DNA from: Acidithiobacillus sp. YTS05
GTDB taxonomy: Bacteria > Pseudomonadota > Gammaproteobacteria > Acidithiobacillales > Acidithiobacillaceae
Reading direction: 5' to 3'
DNA: 64,000 nt
Assembly (NCBI RefSeq): GCF_024396695.1
Contig: NZ_CP094359.1
Location: 248,001 to 312,000 of the forward strand
Each line of letters begins with the position of its first letter. Positions within the stretch are counted from its first letter, which is position 1. Positions 54,188 to 63,399 of this stretch are shown here, one piece after another. The notes beneath the pieces were generated by a model, which ran no database searches, was not told where the DNA came from, and worked only from the letters and a program-made list of their open reading frames with translations. Made by a program: the position numbers and the translations under genes.

Positions 54188-55543
54188 GTGAACGGGGAAA
54201 CGCCGACTGGCAGTGTGTCTTCGTCTAGGATAGACAGCGGCGTCTTGCGGCGGATTCTCCATGGCTTTGGCGCCAATGCTTATAGCCAGATAGTAACGAT
54301 CGTCATCCAATTGGCTGGGGTGCCAATCTTGCTGCATGCGTGGGGAGAGCAGCTGTACGGCGAATGGCTGATCCTCGCTGCCATCCCGACCTATCTGTCC
54401 ATGGCGGATCTCGGTTTTTCGCAGTCGGCTGGCAACGACATGACTGCCCGTATGGGGCGTGGCGACACCCAGGGCGCCCTCGCCGTCTTCCAGAGTTTAG
54501 CGGCGCTGGTCTATGGACTTGCGGTGGCGGGATTGGCGCTGGTCATATTGCTGGTGGCGTTGCTACCGCTGGGTCACTGGCTGCATCTCACCTCCCTTTC
54601 CACCAGCGAGGTGCGTTGGATCCTTTGGTTATTGGTAGCCCAAGTACTGGTAAAGCTCGCTGATGGGGTCAACCATGCAGGTTTTCGTGCGAATGGTGAT
54701 TATGCCCTGCATGTCCAAATCAACGCCAATACCTTGCTCGTGCAGCAGGTCGGAATGTGGGGACTGGCCCTTTCTGGCTGTGGGCTTTTGGTGGCGGCGG
54801 CGTGGTTCGTAGGCGTGTGGCTTGTGGCGACGCCGGCGGTCGCCTTGCTGCTCTTTCGGCGACATCCAGTGCTGCGACCGGGTTTTGTAAACGCGCGACT
54901 GGCGCACCTGCAGGGGTTATTACGTCCGGCGCTGGCCAATCTATCCCTTACGCTCGCGAATGCCCTTAGTATCCAGGGTATGTTGCTAGTGGTGGCTGCA
55001 GTGATGGGGCCAGTAGCGGTCGTCACCTATAGTGTGCTGCGCACCCTCACTCGTCTCGTGGTGCAGGGGATCGCCGCCATCACCCATGCGATGGAGCCCG
55101 AGGTGGCGCGTGCCTGGGGGCAGGGCAATTCCAATCTTGTCAGGATCCTGTATCTTCGTGGAATGGGGATCAGCCTGGCGCTTGCGCTTGGTGTCGGGAT
55201 CGCCCTGTATTTCTTGGGCGGTTTGGTGGTGGCCTTTTGGACCCACGGCAAGGTGGTCATGAATGCCGGGCTCTTTCACTGGCTCCTCCTAGCTGCCTTC
55301 ACGACTGTGCTCTGGCAGTCCGCCGTTAGCTTTTTGAAAGCTCTTAACCGACAGGTACGCGTAGCCATGTGGTTCGTGATCGCATCTGGAGCAGGCTTGC
55401 TGCTCGCATATCTTCTGCTGCGCTGGACTCACGATTTGGCGGGAGTCGGCATGGCCTTGGTCGCGGTCGACATCGGGGTTGGGGTCTATGCGTTGTTGCT
55501 GGCGAACCGCCTCTCCGGGTTGCACCGGAGTTATGCATCATGA
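54188..55543 (+). CDS. wzx: Wzx-type lipid-linked oligosaccharide flippase
   Basis: A 451-residue membrane protein with about 12 hydrophobic segments, in the MOP/PST transporter family. Early sequence GANAYSQIVTIVIQLAGVPILL and LYGEWLILAAIPTYLSMADLG is typical of polysaccharide flippases. It would flip the lipid-linked repeat unit to the periplasm. GTG start, 22 bases after the phosphatase. Assignment is by fold and location; substrate unknown. Confidence 0.87.
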   Translation: MNGETPTGSVSSSRIDSGVLRRILHGFGANAYSQIVTIVIQLAGVPILLHAWGEQLYGEWLILAAIPTYLSMADLGFSQSAGNDMTARMGRGDTQGALAVFQSLAALVYGLAVAGLALVILLVALLPLGHWLHLTSLSTSEVRWILWLLVAQVLVKLADGVNHAGFRANGDYALHVQINANTLLVQQVGMWGLALSGCGLLVAAAWFVGVWLVATPAVALLLFRRHPVLRPGFVNARLAHLQGLLRPALANLSLTLANALSIQGMLLVVAAVMGPVAVVTYSVLRTLTRLVVQGIAAITHAMEPEVARAWGQGNSNLVRILYLRGMGISLALALGVGIALYFLGGLVVAFWTHGKVVMNAGLFHWLLLAAFTTVLWQSAVSFLKALNRQVRVAMWFVIASGAGLLLAYLLLRWTHDLAGVGMALVAVDIGVGVYALLLANRLSGLHRSYAS

Positions 55544-55726
55544 TTATTGCAGAGAAACCTACTTGCGGAGGGAGTAGGGGGCTATGTCGCTTCCATCCGT
55601 GCTCCCGAAATTCTAGCTGAGCGCTTGCAGAGAATGGTAGGCGTTCTTGACCGGCAACGCCGGATGGGCAAGGCAGCTCTGCTTAGAGTGCCGGGCATTG
55701 GTGGCCGGGTAAAAATTTTGGGATGA
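55544..55726 (+). pseudogene. Remnant of a GT4 glycosyltransferase C-terminus
   Basis: Directly after the wzx stop, the same frame continues for 60 codons to TGA at 55724-55726. Its product contains AEGVGGYVASIRAPEILAER followed by LQRMVGVLDRQRRMGKAALL, which matches the usual end of GT4 enzymes (EG..G...P...PE.LAE.L..L......R.RMG.AA..RV). No donor domain or start is present upstream. I read it as the tail of a deleted glycosyltransferase gene left between wzx and the next gene. Confidence 0.5.
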
Positions 55727-55758
55727 CATCTTCGCGATGCTGAGGAACCTACTACTAT

Positions 55759-56001
55759 ATGCATAAGGACGAATTTGCCATTTATCGGCAACGTATCTTC
55801 GGCGCCTGCGTGATTGCGTGTGGCGAGGTACCGGCGCCGCGCGTGTTATATCTGCTTTGGCTGATAGAGCGTTGCGAGCCAGCGCATCGCAATGTAACGA
55901 TCACGGAGATCGATTTTGGCCAGGCAGGAGGGACAGGCAGCATTGACCGCCGTGCAGTGTTCTCGCAGAGCCTGTGGGCAATGTCGTGGAAGGGCGTGTG
56001 A
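55759..56001 (+). CDS. Small unknown ORF upstream of glycosyltransferase
   Basis: An 80-residue frame with ATG start (55759) whose TGA overlaps the next gene's ATG as TGATG, consistent with coupling. The product (with APRVLYLLWLIERCEPAHRN and an ITEIDFGQAGGTGS stretch) matches no family I know. It could be a fragment of a decayed gene in the scar after wzx, or a real small protein. Confidence 0.3.
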   Translation: MHKDEFAIYRQRIFGACVIACGEVPAPRVLYLLWLIERCEPAHRNVTITEIDFGQAGGTGSIDRRAVFSQSLWAMSWKGV

Positions 56002-57068
56002 TGCGTATTGCTTACGTCGGCCAGCATAGTGGCACTTCCTTTCATCGTGGTCTGGCACTGGAACGCCTGGGCCACGATGTCACGATCGTTGATCCTTGGG
56101 CGTGGCTGCCCGAGGGCCGGTGGGTGGGTCCTTGGTTGTACCGGGGAGGTGGCATCGGTTCAAACCTAATGCTGGGTCGACGCCTAGTCGAGACGGTCAG
56201 CCTATCGCGCCCCGATCTGGTGTGGATCGATCAGGGCGAGTGGTTTGGTCCGCGCATCGTAGATGGGATCCACAAACGCTGCGGTCCATCCGTACCGGTC
56301 GTCAACTACACGGTCGACGATCCGTTCGGGGGCCGGGATGCCCGACGTTTCTCTGGTTTTCTTTCAGCAGTACCCGAGTACGACCTGTTGGCGGTAATGC
56401 GTGCCGAGAATGTCGCGGAGGCACGCGCCCGTGGTGCGCGAGAGGTCATGCGAGTCTGGTTCAGTGCAGATGAAATAGCGCATAGGCCGCGTGAGCTGAG
56501 CGCAGAGCAGTATCGGCGTTTTGCCAGCGAGGTGGTATTTGTCGGTACCTGGATGCCGGAGCGCGGGCCGTTCATGGCCGAACTAGTGCGGCATGGCGTG
56601 CCGATGTCGATCTGGGGTGATCGCTGGCAGAAGGCGCCAGAATGGCCGCAACTTGCGCCGTACTGGCGCGGTTCTGGGCTTTATTCCAACGACGATTATG
56701 CCGCCGCCATCCTTGCTGGCAAGATCAGCCTAGGTCTGCTGTCCAAGGGCAACCGTGATCTGCACACTACGCGCAGCCTGGAGATTACCGCCTTGGGTGG
56801 ATTGTTCTGCGCCGAACGCACAAGTGAGCATCTGGAGCTTTACGAGGACGGTCGGGAGGCGGTGTTCTGGAGTAACGCCGCCGAGTGTGCCGAGCAGTGC
56901 ATGGCCCTGCTGGCCGACGAGCCACGGCGCAAAATCATCGCTGCGGCGGGCCATGCCCGAGCCTTGCGTAACGGCCACTACAATGAACGGGTGCTGGCGC
57001 AGGTAATCGATGCAGCCGTTGGACAAGGGGATACCCTGTGCCCTACTGATGAAGGCGATAAGATATGA
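56001..57068 (+). CDS. CgeB/YkvP-like glycosyltransferase family protein
   Basis: A 355-residue GT-B-like protein. It starts MRIAYVGQHSGTSFHRGLAL. DLVWIDQGEWFG and VVNYTVDDPFGG, and then a donor-side region with VVFVGTWMPERGPFMAEL and a C-terminal TTRSLEITALGGLFCAERT, fit the CgeB/DUF3880 and Glyco_trans_1_2 type. Acceptor and donor sugars unknown. Overlaps wzy by ATGA. Confidence 0.78.
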   Translation: MRIAYVGQHSGTSFHRGLALERLGHDVTIVDPWAWLPEGRWVGPWLYRGGGIGSNLMLGRRLVETVSLSRPDLVWIDQGEWFGPRIVDGIHKRCGPSVPVVNYTVDDPFGGRDARRFSGFLSAVPEYDLLAVMRAENVAEARARGAREVMRVWFSADEIAHRPRELSAEQYRRFASEVVFVGTWMPERGPFMAELVRHGVPMSIWGDRWQKAPEWPQLAPYWRGSGLYSNDDYAAAILAGKISLGLLSKGNRDLHTTRSLEITALGGLFCAERTSEHLELYEDGREAVFWSNAAECAEQCMALLADEPRRKIIAAAGHARALRNGHYNERVLAQVIDAAVGQGDTLCPTDEGDKI

Positions 57069-58732
57069 CGCTCCCGGCGGCGGCTCTGCGTGACCCGGTG
57101 CAGCAACCCATGCCCGCAGCCTCCGGACGGCCTGAACAGCCTAGGCGCTGGGCAACCCCAGCGACCTTGCGGACCCTGCGCTGGACAGTATTCATAGCAG
57201 CGTTCACCGCCACCGTCCTGCAGCTCACGCTCCTCTTTACCACTGCTAACCTAGCCACCTCTGCGCTCATAGTGGCAGGCAACGCCTTGGGTTATGGCTA
57301 CGCGCTCCGCCAATCGACATTGCAGCGCTATCCGATCTCCACTCTCATGTTGCTGGGCTATACCTTTTCCTATTTTACCCTGCCACCCCTCGGCCAGTTG
57401 CTAGGGCTGCAGCCGGTAACGCACCACCTGTACTTCCCAGTTATCGACCTGGCCTATGCGGTAATTGGACTGCTGGCACTGATCGGCGGGCACCAGTTAT
57501 ACAGTAATGGGTCACTTCTCATCGCCCTGCGCGGGATCTTACGAAAACAGTTCTACGGCCGATTGGGTTTTTATCGTGTGCCCCACTTCTCCCAGCTCTG
57601 GCTGATGGGGGCGATTGGCGTGATCGCCGTATTGTTTGGCGACCATTTTGATGTTCGTGGGTCGGGCATTCTACAGGCCGTGATGCAGGGTTTGCATCCC
57701 TTTGTTTACGTACCGTACATCACCCTGCTTCTGCCCGCCTGGTCGCCGCCGCGCCGGATACCTCGGGTGAACGGCCTAGCGCTGGTTTTCTATACCGGTG
57801 CCCTGCTGGTGCTGGCGATGATTGTCAACAGTCGTGCGTATCTGCTGATGGGCTTTGCATCCCTGCTGATTGTCTATTTCTTTTTGCTGGCGACCGGCCA
57901 GATGCCGCTACCCAACGTAAGTCCGCGAAAAATCGCTTTGGCGGCTTTTGCAATACTCCTCATCGCTGGGCCGGTGTCAGAAATGGCCATGGCCATGGTG
58001 CTGGTGCGGGGGGAGCGGACGGATATGACGCCTTCGCAGCTCGTGCTCAAGACCTGGGAGACATTTCGCAGTGGGCACATCGCGCAACGTTTTGCGCGAA
58101 TCTCGGCTGCCATGGCCGGCGGCCGTGGAATCAATGAGGACTATTTCGACAACCTCTATCTCAATCGCCTGGCCAACCTCAAGTTCGTCGACAATGCTGT
58201 CGACAATCAGCAGGCGTTGGGCCCCGGCGCTGCGAGCTACTTTGCGCAGATCGAGAAACAGAAGGTGATCTCCATCCTGCCATCGCCCATGATCAGCCTG
58301 TTGGGGCTGGATGCCAACAAGCGGTTGGTGACTAGCGGCTCGTCAGGAGATTTCCTGTTGTACGCCGTAAGCGGCGACCCCTACGCCATTGGCGGTTTCC
58401 GCTCCGGTTCGTTGCTGGTCAATCTCGATATCGTGTTCGGCTACCTGTGGCCGTTGCTGCTCCTGCTGCTCAGCGCCCTGATCTTTGCGGTGGTGGATGC
58501 GTGGTGCTGGGCCGGTCCGGCGGAGAGCACGGGGGAATGGACAGCGCGCTTCAATCCGCTGGTGATCGGTATGTTGTTTTCCGAGTCCTTTTTCTTTACC
58601 AGTGCGGCTACGGGTACCGAGAGCATCTCAGGCATCATGGGGGTGCTGATGCGGGGCTGGATTCAGATTGCGGTTCTGTATGCCGTCGCTTTTTGGTTGA
58701 CTAGGGTTTTGAGCGTATGGCGCCGGTCCTGA
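57065..58732 (+). CDS. wzy: Wzy-type polysaccharide polymerase candidate
   Basis: A 555-residue membrane protein with 12 or so hydrophobic segments and a long periplasmic loop (about 310-440) containing RFARISAAMAGGRGINEDYF. This layout, and its place between glycosyltransferase genes and after wzx, fit a Wzy polymerase, which links repeat units at the periplasmic face. Wzy proteins have little sequence conservation, so the call rests on topology and context. The last codons overlap the next gene by 16 bases. Confidence 0.72.
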   Translation: MTLPAAALRDPVQQPMPAASGRPEQPRRWATPATLRTLRWTVFIAAFTATVLQLTLLFTTANLATSALIVAGNALGYGYALRQSTLQRYPISTLMLLGYTFSYFTLPPLGQLLGLQPVTHHLYFPVIDLAYAVIGLLALIGGHQLYSNGSLLIALRGILRKQFYGRLGFYRVPHFSQLWLMGAIGVIAVLFGDHFDVRGSGILQAVMQGLHPFVYVPYITLLLPAWSPPRRIPRVNGLALVFYTGALLVLAMIVNSRAYLLMGFASLLIVYFFLLATGQMPLPNVSPRKIALAAFAILLIAGPVSEMAMAMVLVRGERTDMTPSQLVLKTWETFRSGHIAQRFARISAAMAGGRGINEDYFDNLYLNRLANLKFVDNAVDNQQALGPGAASYFAQIEKQKVISILPSPMISLLGLDANKRLVTSGSSGDFLLYAVSGDPYAIGGFRSGSLLVNLDIVFGYLWPLLLLLLSALIFAVVDAWCWAGPAESTGEWTARFNPLVIGMLFSESFFFTSAATGTESISGIMGVLMRGWIQIAVLYAVAFWLTRVLSVWRRS

Positions 58733-59898
58733 AGATTCTCGTTATTGGCAATTATCCGCCCATGACTCAGCAAAGCATGCTACGCTTTGGCGACTTAATC
58801 TGCGGGCTCTACGCCGAGGCGGGGCACGAGGTGCGGCTCCTGCAGCAGCCGGTGCTGCTCGGGCGCCTCGTCCCTAACGCTGAGCAGGGTTTGGGTAAAT
58901 GGCTGGGCTACCTGGACCGCTTCGTGCTGTTTCGCTGGTCGTTGCGTAAGGCACTTGCCTGGGCCGATGTCGTACATCTATGCGACCAAGGTAACGCGAT
59001 GATGGTACCCTGGCTCCGCCACAAGCCGCACTTGGTAACGTGCCACGACCTCCTGGCGATACGGGGGGCACAGGGGGTCATCGCCAACTATCACGTAAGC
59101 CGGACAGGCAGAATGCTGCAGCGTTGGATCGCCAGCGGACTTCGGCGCGCGCAACGGGTGGTCTGTGTTTCTGAACAAACCCGGCGTGAGTTGCAAGCGG
59201 TACTGTGTTTATCTGATGATCGCGTATCGGTCGTTTACAATGGTCTGAACTATCCCTATTCGCCCATGCCGCCAGAGCAGGCGCGTGCGCGTTTGTCGGC
59301 ACTTGGTCTCGATGTTGACCAGCCTTTTGTACTGCACGTCGGTGGCAACCAATGGTACAAAAATCGCGTCGGCGTCGTACGCATCTTTTCCCAACTGACC
59401 CGAGATCCGGCCTTCGCTGCTTGTCGTTTGGTGCTGGCCGGCAAACCTTGGCCGCAGGATCTGACTACAGCGGTGCAGCAAAGCGAGCTCGCGGACCGTG
59501 TCCATGCGGTCACCGGCGCCGACAACGAGGACCTGCGGGCGCTGTACTCGCTGGCAGAATTTCTGCTCTTTCCCTCCTTGGCGGAGGGTTTTGGCTGGCC
59601 CATTGCCGAAGCGATGGCCAGTGGTTGCCCAGTGGTAACCAGTAACCGGGCACCAATGACCGAGGTTGGCGGCGATGCGGCCTTGTTCATCGATCCCGAA
59701 GGCGCGGATGCCGCCAAGGAAATTGCAGCGTTTCTAGAGTCTGGAGAGACGTTGCGCTTGCGTGGAAAGGGCCTGCGTCAGGCCGCAAAGTTCAACGATT
59801 CCTCCATGCGTGCAGGCTATTTGCAGGTAATCCAAGAGTTGCTGGGATTGCAGGAGTCAATCGATCGCGAGGACCGCTCTCCTGGGAAGGCACTATGA
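58717..59898 (+). CDS. GT4-family glycosyltransferase
   Basis: A 393-residue GT-B enzyme. N-domain begins LKILVIGNYPPMTQQSMLRF, with VVCVSEQTRREL at the domain boundary. The donor domain has FVLHVGGNQWYKNRVGVV and the E(x7)E region LAEGFGWPIAEAMASGCPVV. It is coupled to wzy at its start and to a mini-ORF at its stop. Sugar specificity unknown. Confidence 0.88.
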   Translation: MAPVLKILVIGNYPPMTQQSMLRFGDLICGLYAEAGHEVRLLQQPVLLGRLVPNAEQGLGKWLGYLDRFVLFRWSLRKALAWADVVHLCDQGNAMMVPWLRHKPHLVTCHDLLAIRGAQGVIANYHVSRTGRMLQRWIASGLRRAQRVVCVSEQTRRELQAVLCLSDDRVSVVYNGLNYPYSPMPPEQARARLSALGLDVDQPFVLHVGGNQWYKNRVGVVRIFSQLTRDPAFAACRLVLAGKPWPQDLTTAVQQSELADRVHAVTGADNEDLRALYSLAEFLLFPSLAEGFGWPIAEAMASGCPVVTSNRAPMTEVGGDAALFIDPEGADAAKEIAAFLESGETLRLRGKGLRQAAKFNDSSMRAGYLQVIQELLGLQESIDREDRSPGKAL

Positions 59899-60005
59899 GA
59901 CTGGCTGGCTTTCGGCATCTGGCGTACATCCCTTCCTGTTCCGGGCTGGCTGTTCCAGCTGCGGGGAGGCAGGCTGGAATCGATCGACAGAGGGCGGCAC
60001 GGTGA
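59895..60005 (+). CDS. 36-codon mini-ORF bridging two glycosyltransferase genes
   Basis: ATG at 59895 overlaps the stop of the GT4 gene (ATGA) and its TGA (60003-60005) overlaps the GTG start of the GT2 gene (GTGA). The 36-residue product (MRLAGFRHLAYIPSCSGLAV and an Arg-rich end) resembles no family. It fills the only real gap between the two genes and could serve to keep ribosomes moving from one to the next. Confidence 0.3.
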   Translation: MRLAGFRHLAYIPSCSGLAVPAAGRQAGIDRQRAAR

Positions 60006-60970
60006 GCTCCGCGGTTTCTCAACAAAAGATGCCTGGAGGTGCGGATTCCTCCCCACTGACGGTCATCATCCTGGCCTTCAACGAGCGGCTCCATATCCGC
60101 CGCTGCATCGAGAGCATCCGCGCCGTTGCCAGCCAAATTCTGATCATCGACTCTGGTTCGACCGATGACACGGTAGCCATCGCCGAGTCGTTGGGGGCGA
60201 CGGTCCTGATCCATCCGTGGGTGAATTATGCAACGCAGTTCAACTGGGCGCTGGATCACGCGCCGATTGATGGCGATTGGGTGATGCGTCTGGACGCCGA
60301 TGAATATCTGGACGCTGTGGCGCTGGCGTCAGTGCGGGATGCGATGCGCGCCACACCGGTCGAGGTGACGGGTTTTGAGCTGCGGCGGCCCACCACTTTT
60401 CTCGGTCGGCGCATCCGACATGGCGGCATGACGCCGTGGCTGCTGCGCATCTGGCGAGCCGGCATGGCGCGCTGTGAAGAGCGCTGGATGGACGAGCATC
60501 TGGTCCTTGCCGGTGGTCGCGTGCGCCGCTTGCCCGGCTTTGTCGTGGACCACAATCTCAACACCCTGACTTGGTGGGCAGACAAGCACAACCGCTACGC
60601 CAACCGTGAAGCGGTGGATTTGTTGCTGATGCGCGAGTCGCGCGAATCGTCCTCTATCGGTTTGAGTCGTCAGGCGCGGCTCAAGCGCTGGCTCAAGACG
60701 CGGTTGTACGCTCGGCTGCCGCTTGGTGTTCGACCCTTTCTGTTCTGGATCTACCGCGTGATTTTTCAACTCGGTTTTCTGGATGGTTTGCGTGGTCTGA
60801 TGTTCCACACGCTACAAGGGCTGTGGTATCGGCTATTGGTAGACGCAAAAGTGATGGAAGTCGAACATGCCATGCGCCAGCCGGGCGTTGACCTGGCTAC
60901 CGCTATCCGATTACGGCTAGGCATCGAACTTTCCACCGGCCGTCGGCAGGAGACAAGAGAGGAGCATTGA
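60002..60970 (+). CDS. GT2-family glycosyltransferase (WaaE/KdtX-like)
   Basis: A 322-residue GT-A enzyme. PLTVIILAFNERLHIRRCIE opens the fold, then ILIIDSGSTDDTVAIAESLG, a WALDHAPIDGDWVMRLDADEY segment with the DxD metal motif, and ERWMDEHLVLAGG. The pattern matches the lipopolysaccharide beta-glycosyltransferase (WaaE-like) group. GTG start with weak ribosome site GAGGGCGG. A C-terminal amphipathic region probably attaches it to the membrane. Confidence 0.87.
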   Translation: MSSAVSQQKMPGGADSSPLTVIILAFNERLHIRRCIESIRAVASQILIIDSGSTDDTVAIAESLGATVLIHPWVNYATQFNWALDHAPIDGDWVMRLDADEYLDAVALASVRDAMRATPVEVTGFELRRPTTFLGRRIRHGGMTPWLLRIWRAGMARCEERWMDEHLVLAGGRVRRLPGFVVDHNLNTLTWWADKHNRYANREAVDLLLMRESRESSSIGLSRQARLKRWLKTRLYARLPLGVRPFLFWIYRVIFQLGFLDGLRGLMFHTLQGLWYRLLVDAKVMEVEHAMRQPGVDLATAIRLRLGIELSTGRRQETREEH

Positions 60971-61013
60971 TGGGGCGCATTAGACAGGTCATTAGTATCG
61001 GGGGGGGGCTCGG

Positions 61014-62147
61014 ATGAAAATCACGATTCTTTCAGGGCCATGCCTGCCGGTGCCTCCATTGCAAGGTGGAGCGACTGAGAAACTCTGGCACATACTTGGT
61101 CAGAAGTTTGCCGAAGCGGGCCATGAGGTGACGCATGTCTCGCGGACGTGGACAGGGCTGCCTGATCGCGAACTGCAGGAAGGGGTTCGGCATATCCGAA
61201 TTCCTGGCTTTGATGCGGGCCCCAAGCAGTACGTCAACCGGGTGCTGGATTTTCGCTATGCGCTGCGGGCCGCGAGCGTCATTCCTCGAGACAGTGATGT
61301 CGTGGTCACCAATACCTTTTCGGCGCCAATCGTTTTGCCTTGGCGTAGCCGCGCTGCCATCTATGTCCTGGTAGGGCGAATGCCCAAGGGCCAAATGCGC
61401 CTGTATTGGCGTGCTGCCAGATTGCAAGCGCCCTCCAGCGCAGTGGCGCAGGCGATAGCGAAGGAATTGCCCGCTAATCAGGCAGATCGGATCAAGGTGG
61501 TTCCGCTTCCTTTGCCGTTTGAGGTGCGTGACCTCGGGCCGGTGGATTGGCTGCGCAAGGAGAAATCTATTCTCTATTGTGGACGGTTGCATCCGGAGAA
61601 AGGCCTGCATCTACTGAATATGCTCGCCTCCCGGCTGCCGAGCGATTGGCGACTGGACATTGTGGGTCCCTGGCAATTCCATGAGGGAGGCGGCGGAGAG
61701 GAATATCTGAAAACGCTCCAAGAAACCCTTGGTGTGCGTGATAATGTCAGGTTTCATGGACCCGTCTACGAGAAAGAGAGGCTTTTCGACTTTTACCAGC
61801 GCGCCAGCCTATTTGTGTATCCCTCGGTTGCTGAGAGAGGCGAGACGTTTGGACTGGCGCCGCTGGAGGCCATGGCGTGGGGCTGTGTGCCGGTGGTTTC
61901 GAACCTTCAGTGCTTCAAGGACTTCATCTTTCACGGAATGAATGGCATGTCATTCGATCATCGAGCGAGTGATGCGGTAGAGCAACTGGCGAGTGCTCTA
62001 CTGGAACTGATCAGCAATCCATCTGATTTGAATCGGCTCGCCCAGGCGGCGCTGGAGGTTCGCAATTCCCACGCACCCGAGCGTATCGCGCAATTGTTCC
62101 TGGAAGACTTTCGTACTTTGATCGACAAACCGGTTTCCGTTTCGTGA
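61014..62147 (+). CDS. GT4-family glycosyltransferase
   Basis: A 377-residue GT-B enzyme. MKITILSGPCLPVPPLQGGATEK is a common opening of the group; the donor domain reads SILYCGRLHPEKGLHLLNML and ends with GETFGLAPLEAMAWGCVPVV, the E(x7)E motif. A run of G before the ATG may act as ribosome site. 43 bases from the preceding gene. Sugar specificity unknown. Confidence 0.88.
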   Translation: MKITILSGPCLPVPPLQGGATEKLWHILGQKFAEAGHEVTHVSRTWTGLPDRELQEGVRHIRIPGFDAGPKQYVNRVLDFRYALRAASVIPRDSDVVVTNTFSAPIVLPWRSRAAIYVLVGRMPKGQMRLYWRAARLQAPSSAVAQAIAKELPANQADRIKVVPLPLPFEVRDLGPVDWLRKEKSILYCGRLHPEKGLHLLNMLASRLPSDWRLDIVGPWQFHEGGGGEEYLKTLQETLGVRDNVRFHGPVYEKERLFDFYQRASLFVYPSVAERGETFGLAPLEAMAWGCVPVVSNLQCFKDFIFHGMNGMSFDHRASDAVEQLASALLELISNPSDLNRLAQAALEVRNSHAPERIAQLFLEDFRTLIDKPVSVS

Positions 62148-62205
62148 GAGTTGCGGTTGGCCTTGCGACAGGGCAGTACCAGAGCAGCATGAAAGTGAGG
62201 GCTCA

Positions 62206-63399
62206 ATGCGCATCTTGCATGTAATCTCCATGATGGCATCAGTGTCAGGTGGAACGACCCAAGTGGTGCAGTCCCTGGCGTCGTCTCAAGTCAAAGCTGG
62301 GCAACAGGTTGCGGTATGTACTACCGCAATCGGCAATCGCGATGGAGAGCTGCTCGACGTGGATGCGCTCCGTGCCGCGAGCCCCGGCGTGCGCTACGAG
62401 GCGTTTCCCTGGGAACTGCGTGCCCCGATGGTTTCCCTGGCTATGCGGCGCTGGCTCCGCGAGCACCTGAATGACTTCGACTTGTTGCATGTGCACGGCC
62501 TGTATCGCTTTCCGCCGAGCTATGCTGCCTGGCTCGCGCACCGGCGCAAATTTCCGTACATCGCCATGCCGCACGGTAATCTCGATCCCTTTCTGTATCG
62601 GCAAAGTCGCCAGAGTGTTTTGCTCAAACGCCTTTGGGAGCGCTGGTTCGATGTGCCCAATCTCAACGGTGCATCGGCCATTCACTACACAACCGAAGAG
62701 GAGCGGGATCGGGCGGGATTTTTGAAGCTGCGCGCGCCATCGTTCGTAGTTCCCAATGGTCTGGACTGGCCGCGTTTTGCGCAACTCCCCGCGCGCGGGG
62801 AGTTCCGTGCCCGGCTCGGCATCGGAGATGCGCCCCTGGTGCTGTTTCTTAGTCGTATCAATTTCAAAAAGGGCCTCGATTTGTTGGTGCCAGCCTTCTC
62901 CCAGGTGCGCGCACGGTTTCCGGATGCTGTGCTGGCGATGGTGGGGCCGGACAACGAAGGTTATGGCTCCCAAGTGCGGAGCTGGGTGGCAGAACATGCG
63001 CTGCAGGATTCCGCACAGTTTGTTGACCACCTGGATGGCGAGGCGGTTCTGCAGGCGTATGTGGACGCCGATGTGTTCGCTTTGCCATCCTACACCGAGA
63101 ACTTTGGCATGGTGGTGGCCGAATCGCTGGCTTGTGGTACGCCGGTGGTGATCTCGGACCAAGTGAATATCCATCGGGAGGTGAGCAAAGCGGGTGCGGG
63201 GCTGGTGACGCGTTGCGACGTTGCGGAAGTGGCCGACGCCCTTTGTACCCTGTTGCCCGATGCCCCCCGGCGCCAGGCCATGGGCCGCGCAGGGCGTGAT
63301 CTGGTGCAGCGCAAGTGGACCTGGGACGTGGTGGCACAGGACCTTTCGGCGGAGTATGAGCAGATAATCGCTCGCCATTCGCGGCGGAGGGCATCGTGA
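62206..63399 (+). CDS. GT4-family glycosyltransferase
   Basis: A 397-residue GT-B enzyme. MRILHVISMMASVSGGTTQV opens it; LLHVHGLYRFPPSYAAW and VPNGLDWPRF follow. The donor domain shows VLFLSRINFKKGLDLL and SYTENFGMVVAESLACGTPVV. Stop overlaps the acetyltransferase GTG (GTGA). Specificity unknown. Confidence 0.9.
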   Translation: MRILHVISMMASVSGGTTQVVQSLASSQVKAGQQVAVCTTAIGNRDGELLDVDALRAASPGVRYEAFPWELRAPMVSLAMRRWLREHLNDFDLLHVHGLYRFPPSYAAWLAHRRKFPYIAMPHGNLDPFLYRQSRQSVLLKRLWERWFDVPNLNGASAIHYTTEEERDRAGFLKLRAPSFVVPNGLDWPRFAQLPARGEFRARLGIGDAPLVLFLSRINFKKGLDLLVPAFSQVRARFPDAVLAMVGPDNEGYGSQVRSWVAEHALQDSAQFVDHLDGEAVLQAYVDADVFALPSYTENFGMVVAESLACGTPVVISDQVNIHREVSKAGAGLVTRCDVAEVADALCTLLPDAPRRQAMGRAGRDLVQRKWTWDVVAQDLSAEYEQIIARHSRRRAS

